Assembly (NCBI RefSeq): GCF_012769535.1
Contig: NZ_CP046565.1
Location: 2,618,501 to 2,682,500, forward strand
Source: Methylococcus geothermalis
GTDB taxonomy: Bacteria; Pseudomonadota; Gammaproteobacteria; Methylococcales; Methylococcaceae
Reading direction: 5' to 3'
DNA: 64,000 bases
Of the stretch, positions 19,092 through 28,851 are shown one piece after another. Within the stretch, counting starts at the first letter, position 1. Each line of letters opens with the position of its first letter. The notes under the pieces were generated by a model. It was not told the DNA's origin and ran no database searches. It saw only the letters and a program-made list of their open reading frames with translations. Made by a program: the position numbers and the translations under genes.

Positions 19092-20249
19092 TCAAGGCAT
19101 ATCGGACAGACTAGACATCGAATCAGGATTAGCCGGCGTCTTTCGCTCAGACTCCAAGAGCCGGAGGTAGTCGGCAGCGATACGGTCCCAGCTATAATGC
19201 AACCGCACCCGCTCCCGCACTGCCCAACTCATCTCGGCAGACTGAGACGCTGAAAGTCCCTCGACCCTCCGCACAAGCTCTGGAATATCATCTGCTTGGC
19301 GAAAAAACCAGCCATTACTGCCCAGCACCTCGCGATTGAAGCAATTATCGTGCGCAAGCACTCGATTGCCGCAGCCCATCGCTTCCAGTAACGATGGGTT
19401 GGTCCCGCCGACAGAATGACCATGAAAATAGGCCACGGCATGATAGCGCAACGACTGCAATTTCTCCAGGTCAAAAATGGTCCCGAGGAACCTGACTCGA
19501 TCCGAGCCATAACCCCGCAAGGCGTAAACATAATCGGATTTGCGGCTGTGATCGCCGATGATGAGCAAGGGGTGCGAAGTCTCACTCGCAAGGAATCCCT
19601 CGATGATCTCCCTGACGTGGTTCTCCGGCTCGAGACGGCAGACGACCAGGTAATACCCCCTCGGCACCACCCCCCACGACCGAAGCAGGTCTGCATCGGG
19701 TGGACACTCGACCACCGGCGCTCCGTAAGGAATCACCGAACAAGGCGCCAAGCGCTTGTGGCGTTGCAGCAAGTGCTGCCGGATCCCTTCTGCATCGGCG
19801 ATGACCCGATCGGGAACACGCGTGGCGAAGAACTCCATAATCTTGAAATAGCTCCGCGCCACCCGCCCCCATTTAGCACGCCGCCATTCGATTCCATCGA
19901 CGTTCAACCAAACCTTACACCCCCAAAGCCTGGGCAGGAAACAAAATACCGCCGCGCCATACCCGAGCATATAGACGACATCGTGGTTCTTGCGAGCCCT
20001 CCACAGGCAACGCAGATCGAATAAAACCGTGGTCAAAGGACCACAACGGGTCGCCGGCACGTACTCTAGCTTCACTCCCCGGTATACTCCAAGCGCCTCA
20101 GCCGGCCCTTTTTCGCAGTACACGGTCACCAAAACGCCCTGCTCGGCCAGCCGAACCGCAAGTTCCTCAGCGAAAGTCTCGAAGCCCCCGTATTGGGCGG
20201 GAATGCCACGGGTACCAAGAAACGCCAGACTCAGCGTTTTATGGGCCAT
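19092..20249 (-). CDS. GT4 glycosyltransferase (DUF1972/rhamnosyltransferase-like)
   Basis: 385 residues from MAHKTLSL. The N-terminus GTRGIPAQYGGFET is the hallmark of DUF1972-containing GT-B glycosyltransferases, often annotated as rhamnosyltransferases. The C-terminal domain has SVGGTNPSLLEAMGCG, the usual sugar-nucleotide binding E-x7-E region. The start at 20249 has GGAG about 9 bases upstream and overlaps the end of the preceding gene by 11 bases. It adds a sugar to the lipid-linked EPS repeat at the cytoplasmic face; donor and acceptor are unknown. Confidence 0.85.
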   Translation of the reverse strand: MAHKTLSLAFLGTRGIPAQYGGFETFAEELAVRLAEQGVLVTVYCEKGPAEALGVYRGVKLEYVPATRCGPLTTVLFDLRCLWRARKNHDVVYMLGYGAAVFCFLPRLWGCKVWLNVDGIEWRRAKWGRVARSYFKIMEFFATRVPDRVIADAEGIRQHLLQRHKRLAPCSVIPYGAPVVECPPDADLLRSWGVVPRGYYLVVCRLEPENHVREIIEGFLASETSHPLLIIGDHSRKSDYVYALRGYGSDRVRFLGTIFDLEKLQSLRYHAVAYFHGHSVGGTNPSLLEAMGCGNRVLAHDNCFNREVLGSNGWFFRQADDIPELVRRVEGLSASQSAEMSWAVRERVRLHYSWDRIAADYLRLLESERKTPANPDSMSSLSDMP

Positions 20250-21318
20250 CGGGAAAGTCTCCGACAAACGCATCACCCGAGGTCTCGATGATCTGATCCA
20301 CGATCGAAGGGTCTTTCCAGATATCGAACCAGACCGTTGCCATCATCCCGGAAGCGCCATGCCGCGCGGCATAGGCGCTGAACGCCCGGGTGGTGGCCTC
20401 CTTCTCGAACGTCGCCCCCACCACCCGGAATCCATCCTGCCGAAACGCTTCGATCGTTCGGAATTCCGGAGTTTTCGGCGCTCCCTCCCTTTTCCAGAGT
20501 CGCGACAAAGACTCCACTGGAGCCGCCAAATCGAAACCGTCCAGCTTCTCGTCATAATGCCAGTCACAGATCACGATGTCCTTGGGCAATTGCCGCCGCA
20601 AGGTCGCGCCGTAGCCGGGAACCCCGCCCAAGAGAAAAACCCGATTCATTTCTGGGAACTCCTCAGGCGCGATCAGCATATCCCCCCACATCCAGGTTTC
20701 TACGCCGCGCTGCGCAAGGTAGTCGTGAATCCGATGAACATCCCTGAGAAACCACTCCGCCGGCAGAAGCGCCTCGCCCGTTTTCCAATTTTTCGGTCTT
20801 TCGGCGCTACCATACAATTCATCGTGCCCAATGTGGATGGCCGAGGGGTGGAGAAGATTGATGACTTCTTCCAATACCGCTAATACGAGCTCGTAAACCT
20901 TTGGGTTGCGCGGATCGTAGGTTTCGGAGTTATAAAGCAACTCAGGATGAGAGTTGCCCAAGAACTGGGACTGATGGGTCAGCAAGGGAAGGTTCGGAAT
21001 CACTTCCAGCGATTTGCCACGCGCATAGTTCACCACTTCGAGCAACTGTTCCCGGCTCCACGCCGTATCCTCGGTAACCCACGGCATACTATTCAGCTTC
21101 GTGCTGCCGCCCCAGCCAACGCCCAAAATCAACGTATTGAATTGGGCCTCCGCGGCCTGATCGATCCAGTGCTTTACCTTCTCCAAGGGAACGGCCTTGG
21201 TGACGACATGCAAACCGCGGATCGGCGCCGGTGCAGCGATAGCCGAACAGCCCCATATCCACAACCCCAACGCCGATACCACGACGTGCTTCCGATTCCA
21301 CCATTGGAAAAAATACAC
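20239..21318 (-). CDS. Exported GH20-like (beta-N-acetylhexosaminidase-type) hydrolase
   Basis: 359 residues with an N-terminal signal or anchor (about 12-28). The remainder looks like the catalytic barrel of family 20 glycoside hydrolases: IHIGHDEL (about 158-165) is the conserved H-x-G-x-DE motif with the catalytic Asp-Glu pair, and WMWGDML and VICDWHYDE are further active-site strands. There is no separate N-terminal GH20 domain, as in short dispersin-like enzymes. Embedded between glycosyltransferases, it may trim or release a hexosamine-containing EPS. Substrate inferred, not shown. Confidence 0.75.
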   Translation of the reverse strand: MYFFQWWNRKHVVVSALGLWIWGCSAIAAPAPIRGLHVVTKAVPLEKVKHWIDQAAEAQFNTLILGVGWGGSTKLNSMPWVTEDTAWSREQLLEVVNYARGKSLEVIPNLPLLTHQSQFLGNSHPELLYNSETYDPRNPKVYELVLAVLEEVINLLHPSAIHIGHDELYGSAERPKNWKTGEALLPAEWFLRDVHRIHDYLAQRGVETWMWGDMLIAPEEFPEMNRVFLLGGVPGYGATLRRQLPKDIVICDWHYDEKLDGFDLAAPVESLSRLWKREGAPKTPEFRTIEAFRQDGFRVVGATFEKEATTRAFSAYAARHGASGMMATVWFDIWKDPSIVDQIIETSGDAFVGDFPDGP

Positions 21319-21331
21319 TGGATTCCTCCAT

Positions 21332-22498
21332 TCAAGCTGGAAGATTTAACAAGGCACGGTACACCGCCGCCGTGCGTCTCCCGATCTCGCGCCAGTCGTG
21401 TATCGCACGGACGTACGCCAGACCTTTCTCGGCGACGGCTTGCAGCAAAGCCTTTTCCTCCAAAACTGCATTCAAGCGTCGGGCCAAGTCTTTGGGGTCC
21501 TCGCGCCTGAACACCAACCCGTTTTCTCCGTCGCGCACGATCTCGGTCATGCCGGGTAAATCGGACACAAGTACCGGCTTGCCATAACTCATTGCCATCA
21601 ACACCACCCCGCTTTGATAAATGCGCCTATAAGGGAGCACCACCAAATCACAGGCCCCATAATAGAACGACACCTCTGCGTCCGGAATGTAGCGGATGTC
21701 ACGATGGCAGCGGTCGCCGATTCCCAGTTCCTCGATACGTCTGGCGTAAGCCGAAAAATCGGTCTTCCACGGCCGTCCAGCGATCACCAGGACGGCATCC
21801 GGATGCTTGCGAAGCACTTCAGGCATGGCCTCGATCAGTACATCCAATCCCTTCACCTGCTTGATCTGGCCAAAGAAGAGCAACACCTTTGCCGAACCTG
21901 GAAGTCCAAGCCGATGCCGCGCCTCCCCCATCGGAGGCAAGGGCTGGAGCATGTGCAGGTAATGACCGTGCGGGATCACCGCGATCTTGTCTGGCTTTAC
22001 CCCAAGCCGCGCCACGAGTTCATTCTGACTGACTCGATTGTGCGCAATGACCCCATCTGCCCAGCGATAGACCCTGCGGCTCAAACCGTGTGTCTCCAGG
22101 CCTTCCACGAATGACTCGACATCATGGGCAGTGACGACCACCCGACGAAACAGGCTACGCGCCAGCATAATCTGCATGGCCTGAAGTATGCCCACATGAA
22201 AGAAATGAAAATGAACCACCCTGCGCCGTTCCACAACGGCGGCACCGAGCGCCATCAAACTCCCCCAAATAAAGCGTACAGCCCGGCGCCAGACCTGATC
22301 CGGCCCGTAGATCCCTCGAAAAATCGGGTGCACCGAAAAAGCCGCTGCCTTTGGGATCGGTGTTTCATCGGAGGTATGGAGCACCACATCGACGCCCTCC
22401 TCAGCCAAACCGCCGCCGAGGCCGAAGTCGTAATAATCCATGCCACCATGACCTCCGACAGGCTCGATGATTGCAACCTTTATGTTCTTATCATTCAA
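21332..22498 (-). CDS. GT4 family glycosyltransferase
   Basis: 388 residues from a TTG at 22498 that overlaps the last codons of the sulfotransferase gene; GGGG about 9 bases upstream supports this start, and longer in-frame extension lies inside the neighbour. GT-B fold: N-terminal domain with EPVGGHGGMDYYD, C-terminal domain with FFGQIKQVKGLD, the acceptor loop VLPYRRIYQSGV and a GKPVLVSDLPGM stretch. It probably adds one sugar of the EPS repeat unit. The donor is unknown. Confidence 0.82.
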   Translation of the reverse strand: MNDKNIKVAIIEPVGGHGGMDYYDFGLGGGLAEEGVDVVLHTSDETPIPKAAAFSVHPIFRGIYGPDQVWRRAVRFIWGSLMALGAAVVERRRVVHFHFFHVGILQAMQIMLARSLFRRVVVTAHDVESFVEGLETHGLSRRVYRWADGVIAHNRVSQNELVARLGVKPDKIAVIPHGHYLHMLQPLPPMGEARHRLGLPGSAKVLLFFGQIKQVKGLDVLIEAMPEVLRKHPDAVLVIAGRPWKTDFSAYARRIEELGIGDRCHRDIRYIPDAEVSFYYGACDLVVLPYRRIYQSGVVLMAMSYGKPVLVSDLPGMTEIVRDGENGLVFRREDPKDLARRLNAVLEEKALLQAVAEKGLAYVRAIHDWREIGRRTAAVYRALLNLPA

Positions 22499-23492
22499 TG
22501 CGATACCCCACGGCCCGCATAGTCTCGTCGAATAAAGGACGCAATTCTGCAAGCATCTCAAACCCCGCCCGTCGCGGGGCAGAACGAAGTACCGTCTCTC
22601 CATAACGCAAAAAGACTTCGTCTTCTCCCCATTCGGCAAAAGTGGCGATTTCACGTAAGACTGCCCGCGGATTGACGACCAGATCCTCGTAGCGGACCAT
22701 GCGCATGCAATCTGGATTCTCTTTCAGGCACCGTAACCCCTCCCGCATGGTGACAACCCATTCCACTACTGCCATGTCCGTATCTCGTTGCAGTTGCCGA
22801 ATCGTATCCAAAGCACCCGCAAAAATAGGATCAGGTTCAATCAACTCTTTTAGCATCAGCTTCCACTTGCGTCGATCCACACCCCACCAGTCGTGATTCT
22901 CTCCTTGCACCCTCACTCCATAACGCGAAGACCATTGATCGATCGATGCACAAGTATCCCAGCCATTCCGCACCACAAATAGAAACCTTGCGTCTGGGAA
23001 GATCGCCTTCACAAACGGCACACGAAAGACCAACTCGGGATATTTATCTACGAGGCGTGCGGAACGCACGAAGCGAAGATACGCACCAAAAAGCCTGTGA
23101 GCATTCCTTTTCACCTCATCCGTTGCATCATCAACCCCCAGACGATAGCGGGCTTGTCCTCGGCTATAATTGCCTACCACGTCCTCATGGGGATGAATCG
23201 CGTGCCACAATGCCTTTGGCTCGTTGAGAAATCCAACTTCCCGATGCATGGAAAGCACAGTGCCCAATATCGTCGTACCACTCCGTCCGGTACCGAGGAT
23301 GAATAATGGCTCTCGAACTTCTTTTAATTGCGGAAGTTTCTTCTCCAGGAAAAAATGCGAAAAGACCAAAGGATTGATCCAGCGTCCACGGGTAGTTATA
23401 GGCCTTCCTTCAAATAGCACGTAACTAATCAAGCGAGCGATCACTTTCGCGGGACGCGCTTGCAAATATAAATGATCAAGCTGTGCAAGCAT
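22491..23492 (-). CDS. PAPS-dependent sulfotransferase family protein
   Basis: 333 residues. The 5'-phosphosulfate loop GTGRSGTT (67-74) and the 3'-phosphate region VVRNGWDTCAS (about 183-193) are the two PAPS-binding signatures of the Sulfotransfer family. The C-terminal MVRYEDLVVNP is also typical. It moves sulfate from PAPS onto a hydroxyl or amine, here most likely a sugar or glycolipid of the EPS pathway. It shares a transcript with the GT4 gene at 21332 (overlapping ends). PAPS could come from the cysC gene at 32053 and sulfate from cysTWA. Confidence 0.85.
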   Translation of the reverse strand: MLAQLDHLYLQARPAKVIARLISYVLFEGRPITTRGRWINPLVFSHFFLEKKLPQLKEVREPLFILGTGRSGTTILGTVLSMHREVGFLNEPKALWHAIHPHEDVVGNYSRGQARYRLGVDDATDEVKRNAHRLFGAYLRFVRSARLVDKYPELVFRVPFVKAIFPDARFLFVVRNGWDTCASIDQWSSRYGVRVQGENHDWWGVDRRKWKLMLKELIEPDPIFAGALDTIRQLQRDTDMAVVEWVVTMREGLRCLKENPDCMRMVRYEDLVVNPRAVLREIATFAEWGEDEVFLRYGETVLRSAPRRAGFEMLAELRPLFDETMRAVGYRIE

Positions 23493-23695
23493 AGTCTTTT
23501 TCTTTTTTATAATTGCTTACCTCCCCCACTCTGTAAGTCATCCCAGAGCTCCTGCCACACCATTTGGACATACTTCGCAAATAGAAACGCCGGAAATACC
23601 ATGTTGACAATGGCAGCATTCATCTTTCAACCATTTTGAGTGACTTTGCATGCTCAATAATAGGCTTTTTAGCCATTAATATATAAAAAAATTAG

Positions 23696-24186
23696 TCATT
23701 GTGGGTTTCGCAAATCAAAGCTTTCCATATACTTGTCTCGATTCTTCTGACGACCGTGTCCGATATGGAAGCCCCGGTTCTTGAGAAAGTGCCAACGGAT
23801 CAGTCCTCTGGTGTTGTCGTTCGGTGCCTCGCTCCCCTTACGCATCAGGGTGGGTGAAGTAGAAGCCCGCTTGAAGCCTTTTGCTGATCGCTTCGTGCTT
23901 GGCAAACTCCTGCCCCCTGTCGGAGGTGGGGGTGTGCACCTTGGAGCAGTAGGGCTTGAGTAGTCGGGTCACGGCATCGCTAACGGCGGTAGCAGTCTTG
24001 CGTTCGACCAGGCTGACAATGGCCTGTTGGCGATTCCCGCCGGTGATCGTGTCGGCTTCCCATTCGCCGATGCGCCTGCTTCGGCGTGTAGCCGCACCGT
24101 CTGCGGTTTCGGTTCAGTTCACGGCTAATGATGGATGGATGCTCCTCAAGCACTTTCTGACCTGCATTACTCAATTTGCACTTCAC
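23696..24186 (-). pseudogene. IS30-family transposase relic
   Basis: The minus strand reads HPSIISRELNRNRR and GYTPKQAHRRMG (the N-terminal helix-turn-helix of IS30 transposases). After a frameshift it reads WEADTITGGNRQQAIVSLVE (catalytic core), then TSDRGQEFAKH. A further frameshift leads to NDNTRGLIRWHFLKNRGF, the equivalent of the NENTNGLIR motif. Multiple frameshifts and a missing start make it dead. Its 5' end abuts the stop codon of the acetyltransferase gene at 24183. Confidence 0.75.
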
Positions 24187-24707
24187 CCTTGAATCTCTAC
24201 AATCTTTTTCATAGGAGGGCGCATACCCACCACCCTTGCTGGTGAACCTACGGCAATTGCGTTGGCAGGGATATCGCGCGTCACCACCGAATTGGCTCCA
24301 ATCACAGATCCTTCGCCAATCTTCACCGGCTTGACGATCACTGTATTGACACCGATGAAAACATTGTCACCGATATGTACCTTACCCTGATAAAAACGGA
24401 ATGGCCTTTCTGGTGTCGGCTGAAATCTTGTATCAAAATAATGTGTCAGGATTCGCACGCCAGCCGTGATACGCACATTGCGACCCACAAAGATATTCTC
24501 GGGATAGATGTCGTCGAAGAAGACATCTTCACCAAGAAAGACCGAGTGCCAATCCACAAAATGCACTCCATTCACCCTCTGCAGCAACACTCGCACCTTG
24601 CCCGGAATCAACGGCATCTTGCGGGCAACAAGTTGGCACAGTTTTCCGAATATTCTCTTAACAGAGCGTTCAGGAGCGGCAGTGCCCTCCTCATATGTTC
24701 CGCCCAT
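24183..24707 (-). CDS. Hexapeptide-repeat acyltransferase (WbbJ-like)
   Basis: 174 residues. The left-handed beta-helix repeats include [16 protein letters not shown] and [18 protein letters not shown], ending in [10 protein letters not shown], as in sugar O-acetyltransferases. The upstream loop [15 protein letters not shown] places it in the WbbJ/LbH group. It probably acetylates a sugar of the EPS. It overlaps the preceding acetyltransferase gene by 17 bases. The 3' end is bordered directly by the IS30 relic, but the C-terminus looks complete. Confidence 0.85.
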   Translation of the reverse strand: MGGTYEEGTAAPERSVKRIFGKLCQLVARKMPLIPGKVRVLLQRVNGVHFVDWHSVFLGEDVFFDDIYPENIFVGRNVRITAGVRILTHYFDTRFQPTPERPFRFYQGKVHIGDNVFIGVNTVIVKPVKIGEGSVIGANSVVTRDIPANAIAVGSPARVVGMRPPMKKIVEIQG

Positions 24708-25272
24708 CTTCCATATTCCTTCTCTTTCTGAACTCGACCCAATTGTCAGAAGGCATAATAGTCTTTACGATGTTTGCCGGAACACCAACCACCACGCTTC
24801 CTGCGGGCACATCTTTCACCACTACCGCACCGGCGCCAACAATCACATTGTCGCCAATGTTGAGCCGCCTTTCACCGCGCGCATTACTAATGATCTGTGC
24901 GCCTGCATTGATCTCTACATAATTGCCTATTGTGACATTCGGCCCTCCCAAGGTCACGCGTTGCATGATCGAGCAATAGCATCCAATCCGGGTTCCCGGA
25001 TTGACAACCAACCCCCTTGGATGTCCAAGGAACAGCCCAGGACCAACCTCTACTCTTGGCCCTATCCAAACACCGTGAACCAGATCGTTGAGCATGGTGC
25101 ACAGGTAAGCCAACGGACGACTGATGCGCTTGCCATACAACAACTGGCTGAGCCTGAACAACAGCACCGCCCTGAAATCCGGAAAATAAAGATACTTGAA
25201 GAGCCCCTTCTCCGGATGAACAAGACGAAACATCTCCAGGTCTTTTTTAACCGTTTCAACCCAATGGCTCAT
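24691..25272 (-). CDS. CysE-like serine acetyltransferase family protein
   Basis: 193 residues. A short helical N-terminus is followed by hexapeptide repeats: [29 protein letters not shown], and [20 protein letters not shown] with the ending [10 protein letters not shown], as in CysE-like acetyltransferases of polysaccharide loci. The N-terminal domain is shorter than in true CysE, so an EPS sugar or amino-sugar acceptor is more likely than serine. It overlaps the GT2 gene by ATGA (25269-25272). Confidence 0.82.
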   Translation of the reverse strand: MSHWVETVKKDLEMFRLVHPEKGLFKYLYFPDFRAVLLFRLSQLLYGKRISRPLAYLCTMLNDLVHGVWIGPRVEVGPGLFLGHPRGLVVNPGTRIGCYCSIMQRVTLGGPNVTIGNYVEINAGAQIISNARGERRLNIGDNVIVGAGAVVVKDVPAGSVVVGVPANIVKTIMPSDNWVEFRKRRNMEDGRNI

Positions 25273-26216
25273 GGCATGGCCTTTCGTATCTCATCTCTGT
25301 ACGCTCGCCAACCATCATACATAGCCTGGATCGCCCTCCATCGGCGATGAAGTGCAAACCTGAACAGTTTTGCCAAGAGAAACAGCGGAAAATAGACATA
25401 AAACCGTATCCGATCCTTCCCTTTCATGTACTGCTTCATGGTCAGCAGTCTGTTTTTCATAATGTGGTAGGCATAAAAGGACAAGTTAGGATTGTCGGGC
25501 ATCCAAGCCCCAATAAACCGGCTACCCTGCTCCCGTCGCAGACTGCCCTGCCCTTTATGCACGATAATGGCTGACGGTTCATACCAAATCTTCCAACCCT
25601 CATTCGTCAGACGCAATCCGAGCTCCAAATCTTCCTCATACATGAAATAGCGTTCATCGAAGCCCCCATATCTTTCGAGCACCTCTCTTCTGACAAGCAT
25701 GGCGCACCCGCTGGCAAAAGAAACATGTCGCGACTGCATCGCCAGTGGCGCAGCGGCCGGCCCCAATACTCCAGGCACCTGACTTCCGCCGCGCCGCCAA
25801 TCCACCTCCCCACCCCCATACCAAAGCTTCGATTCATCCTCCGCAAGCACGATTCTGGCCGTCACGATCGCGGCCTCTGGGTGGGTGTCCATCGCCGCCT
25901 CCATGCGCTTGATCGCATCCGCCTTGATGGTGGCATCATTATTCAGAATAAGAATATATTCACAATCTGGCTGTTGAAGGGCCCAATCAATGCCTAAATT
26001 GTTACCCCGACCAAATCCCAGATTTTCCGGTGCTCGAATCAGTTTGATGTTTTCAAAAGGGGACAGCGCCTTTTCAAGAGCGGGATCATCAGGCGTATTA
26101 TCCACCACCACTGTTTTGACCGGGACAGTGGATCGCTCGAGCGATGCCAGACAATTGGCGGTATCTGCCGACCCATGGTAGTTGACAGTGATGACATAGG
26201 TTCGAAGCTGCTTCAT
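25269..26216 (-). CDS. Family 2 glycosyltransferase (WcaE/rhamnosyl-like)
   Basis: 315 residues. GT-A fold: VITVNYHGSADT start, VVVDNTPDD, the ENLGFGRGNNLGI loop, the DxD-type ILILNNDA, and GGFDERYFMYEEDLELGLRL with the catalytic ED region. This pattern is usual in rhamnosyl- and related transferases. It is cytoplasmic with a C-terminal amphipathic segment (about 265-300). The start codon overlaps the stop of a 32-residue ORF (26213-26311) that looks like a second copy of its own N-terminus. Confidence 0.87.
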   Translation of the reverse strand: MKQLRTYVITVNYHGSADTANCLASLERSTVPVKTVVVDNTPDDPALEKALSPFENIKLIRAPENLGFGRGNNLGIDWALQQPDCEYILILNNDATIKADAIKRMEAAMDTHPEAAIVTARIVLAEDESKLWYGGGEVDWRRGGSQVPGVLGPAAAPLAMQSRHVSFASGCAMLVRREVLERYGGFDERYFMYEEDLELGLRLTNEGWKIWYEPSAIIVHKGQGSLRREQGSRFIGAWMPDNPNLSFYAYHIMKNRLLTMKQYMKGKDRIRFYVYFPLFLLAKLFRFALHRRWRAIQAMYDGWRAYRDEIRKAMP

Positions 26217-26311
26217 AACCGCCTCCTACTCAGCGAAAACTCTAAGTCATCTTCATAAGTGTCCTTGAAGTTCCGGAAGTTGATGGTGATTACGCAGGTT
26301 CGTGTTTTCAT
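26213..26311 (-). pseudogene. 32-residue relic of a GT2 N-terminus inside the operon
   Basis: From the ATG at 26311 it reads MKTRTCVITINFRNFKDT and stops at 26213. It closely resembles the N-terminus of the following glycosyltransferase (MKQLRTYVITVNYHGSADT). The start overlaps the stop of the polymerase gene (TGATG) and the stop overlaps the next start (ATGA), so it has the spacing of a real operon gene whose body was deleted. It may still be translated and serve for coupling. Confidence 0.55.
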
Positions 26312-27675
26312 CACGATATCATCCACATTCGACGAAGGCATTCACTCGGCTCATACCGGATATGACAAAGCAACGCAATGAACATCAAACTGACTTGCGG
26401 GAAATGCACAAAATGCCCAGTCACCATCGAAATAATAAAATAATAAAGCAAAAATCCTTGAATCGCATCAACCAACTTCCCGTATTTTCCATGCTTGATC
26501 TGCCGCGCATACCGAATAGCGAACAGAAATTGCACCACGAACAGCATAAACCCCACGATCCCATATAGATAGACAACTCCGATCCAACCAATGTCCGATG
26601 GGTGAAAATACTCTCCGAGGATGCCTTCATATCCACCTTCCCATTGGTTGCTGATGTCGCCATTTCCCAGAAACCAGTGCTTTTCGGCATACGGCCTCGC
26701 CAACTGAAATTCCGAAATTCTCGCATTCGCTGAAACGTCGTTGCTTTCCTCGCCGGTCAGGAGCACGGTAAATGCGTCTTGAAATTTCTCCAGAAGGAAA
26801 ATAAATTGATCAGGATCATAAATATAATAAAGCGACAAGCAAGCAACGAAACCCATCAACAAAGCCGGAACGTATACTACCAATCGAGGCAGGGAGCCAA
26901 ATCGATAAATCAAGATAAGAAAAGACAGGATCACCGAGAGCAACATCGTCCTCTGACCCGTCATCAACAAATAGAAGAGCAGCACGAATGCGTATAGGTA
27001 ATATTTATTCCGCCGCTCACGAAAGGCAAGAAATCCATAATAAAAGAAACCAAAGATGATAAACTCAGGGGCAAACTTGAACGCCGCTTTTTCCCACTTC
27101 GATTCAGAGTTAGCAAAACTTTTATATTCGTCCGCAAAATCAGCAGGGTCAAATATTAGGTCAATCGAAAGATAAAGCAGCAACGTCGCCCACACCAGAA
27201 GAAGGAGACTTTTTTCAATCTCCCCAACTCCCACCTTCCCTCGACGTAGCAGGTAAAGCAAAGCCAGCGCCCCGCCACACAATACCAGGTTGCGCTTAGC
27301 CAGTACGCCGTAAAGAATGGGCTGCCCAAATTCCTGATGGGCGGCGAAAGCCGAAATCGCCGGAATCGTGGTCAATATCACGATGACATAGAGCTCCAGA
27401 CTCGTAAAGCGGAATCCATTTCTCAGCTTCCAGAGTGCATAGGGTCCCAGCAGAAACAAAAACAGGGCGACGTTCCACAGTTCCCGCGGTACTTCCATTC
27501 CAGGAAAGTATTTAAATGTTGCAAACGTCATCGCTAGAAAGATCGCAATCCACCCCACGCGATATCTCGCTTTCCCTTTCGAAACTACGGTTCTTACACT
27601 TCTCAATGAATACGGCGACAATTCCGCGATCTGTAATTTTTTTTCCACGATGCGTGACTTAAAGAAGCAAATCAA
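26311..27675 (-). CDS. Second O-antigen ligase/polymerase-like membrane protein
   Basis: 454 residues with about 11 or 12 helices and a periplasmic loop (about 330-370, RISEFQLARPYAEKHWFLGNG) typical of Wzy/O-antigen polymerases. Its base composition is clearly AT-richer than the polymerase at 15457, suggesting a separate origin. Start uncertain: TTG at 27675 gives the longest frame, a GTG lies nine codons in, and no ATG occurs before the first helix. It is probably the repeat-unit polymerase for the neighbouring glycosyltransferases. Confidence 0.8.
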   Translation of the reverse strand: MICFFKSRIVEKKLQIAELSPYSLRSVRTVVSKGKARYRVGWIAIFLAMTFATFKYFPGMEVPRELWNVALFLFLLGPYALWKLRNGFRFTSLELYVIVILTTIPAISAFAAHQEFGQPILYGVLAKRNLVLCGGALALLYLLRRGKVGVGEIEKSLLLLVWATLLLYLSIDLIFDPADFADEYKSFANSESKWEKAAFKFAPEFIIFGFFYYGFLAFRERRNKYYLYAFVLLFYLLMTGQRTMLLSVILSFLILIYRFGSLPRLVVYVPALLMGFVACLSLYYIYDPDQFIFLLEKFQDAFTVLLTGEESNDVSANARISEFQLARPYAEKHWFLGNGDISNQWEGGYEGILGEYFHPSDIGWIGVVYLYGIVGFMLFVVQFLFAIRYARQIKHGKYGKLVDAIQGFLLYYFIISMVTGHFVHFPQVSLMFIALLCHIRYEPSECLRRMWMIS

Positions 27676-27912
27676 GCCTACCGCAACCCTAGAAGAGAAA
27701 GGAGACCGAGAAGCATGAAAAGATACCTCACGTTACATCATACGGTAAGCACGCCATGTTACTTGTCACGAACTCGAATTAAGGCATGATCCCAATCCTT
27801 TATCATCAGACTCTCGCTAGCACTCACAAATCATCGCTTCTTCTATATTTTTTCATTCGAAACATACTAATAAATCATATCGCATAGCCAACTTTTTTAC
27901 TGCCCCCGACGA

Positions 27913-28851
27913 TCATCTGCCCTTTTGTATGTAAAAAGACCCAGGCTCACGTTCTGGATTCAAAAATGGACAAGCATTCTTTAATTCGGCATAGTAACTA
28001 TGCTTTAGAAAATTTAATGCTCCAATAATCTTCCAGTCATTGTTTCCAATAAGAAAGGCCTCCAGCAAATATTGTTCATTCCAAAGGCGCATATCTTCAA
28101 ATATCCATGACCTGGGGTAATCATTGGGGGTAAATATATCGTGTACATGAACAATCACGCCCGGAGGCAGGACCGGCATGATTCGCAGATACTCATGCAG
28201 AACATCGCCGCCGGATCGAATCACATGAGACGAGTCAATGAATAATAGGTCATCGCCTCCGAGATCCTGAAAAAGAGATGGATCCACATCTTCGACCCTT
28301 TTGCGTAGGATGGTTGCGCCCGTTTTTTCAAGCCAAGGCTTTTCGTAGGGTTCGATACAGATGTGTCGGCAGCTATATGTCGGATCGTCGTCCCGGTTTT
28401 TGTTCATAGCCATGCGCGCGATGAGCGTCGAGTGACCAGCCCCAATTTCCACCATCATCCGGGGCTTCTTGTGTCGGATAATGCTGTATAAGTATTCCGC
28501 ATCTCCAGAGCCAAAGGCAGGATTCTCGATGTAAAACTGCAAAGGGTCCCCCGAATACCGAGGAATCGCGAGTAATTCGTCGACGTAACGGAATTCCTGA
28601 AGTAACGCGAGCTGTTCGTCCACGTTCCAATCGATTCCCGAAAGCCGGTCTTTTCCGTCATAACGGTTTCCGAGGACTTCCGTTTCCGGAAAGGGTTCAT
28701 AGTAGTGGTTGGTGATTGGCAACACGCCTATGGTAAATAGCACCTTGCGGCACCACGGAAAACGCTTGATCCCAAGCCTACGAATTAACTTGAGTAAAAA
28801 GGCTGCCGGGATCGTGAAAACCGCGAGGAAACAATCTACTATCTTGATCAT
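27913..28851 (-). CDS. Class I SAM-dependent methyltransferase (Methyltransf_24-like)
   Basis: 312 residues from the ATG at 28851, which has AGGAAG six bases upstream. The N-terminal hydrophobic helix (about 5-22) may anchor the protein. The Rossmann domain has MMVEIGAGHST (SAM loop), HICIEPYEKPW, and LLFIDSSHVIRSGGDVLHEY with HVHDIFTPNDYP. This fits the Methyltransf_24 group found in EPS loci, which methylates sugars or lipid intermediates. It is separated by about 237 AT-rich bases from the polymerase gene downstream. Confidence 0.8.
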   Translation of the reverse strand: MIKIVDCFLAVFTIPAAFLLKLIRRLGIKRFPWCRKVLFTIGVLPITNHYYEPFPETEVLGNRYDGKDRLSGIDWNVDEQLALLQEFRYVDELLAIPRYSGDPLQFYIENPAFGSGDAEYLYSIIRHKKPRMMVEIGAGHSTLIARMAMNKNRDDDPTYSCRHICIEPYEKPWLEKTGATILRKRVEDVDPSLFQDLGGDDLLFIDSSHVIRSGGDVLHEYLRIMPVLPPGVIVHVHDIFTPNDYPRSWIFEDMRLWNEQYLLEAFLIGNNDWKIIGALNFLKHSYYAELKNACPFLNPEREPGSFYIQKGR

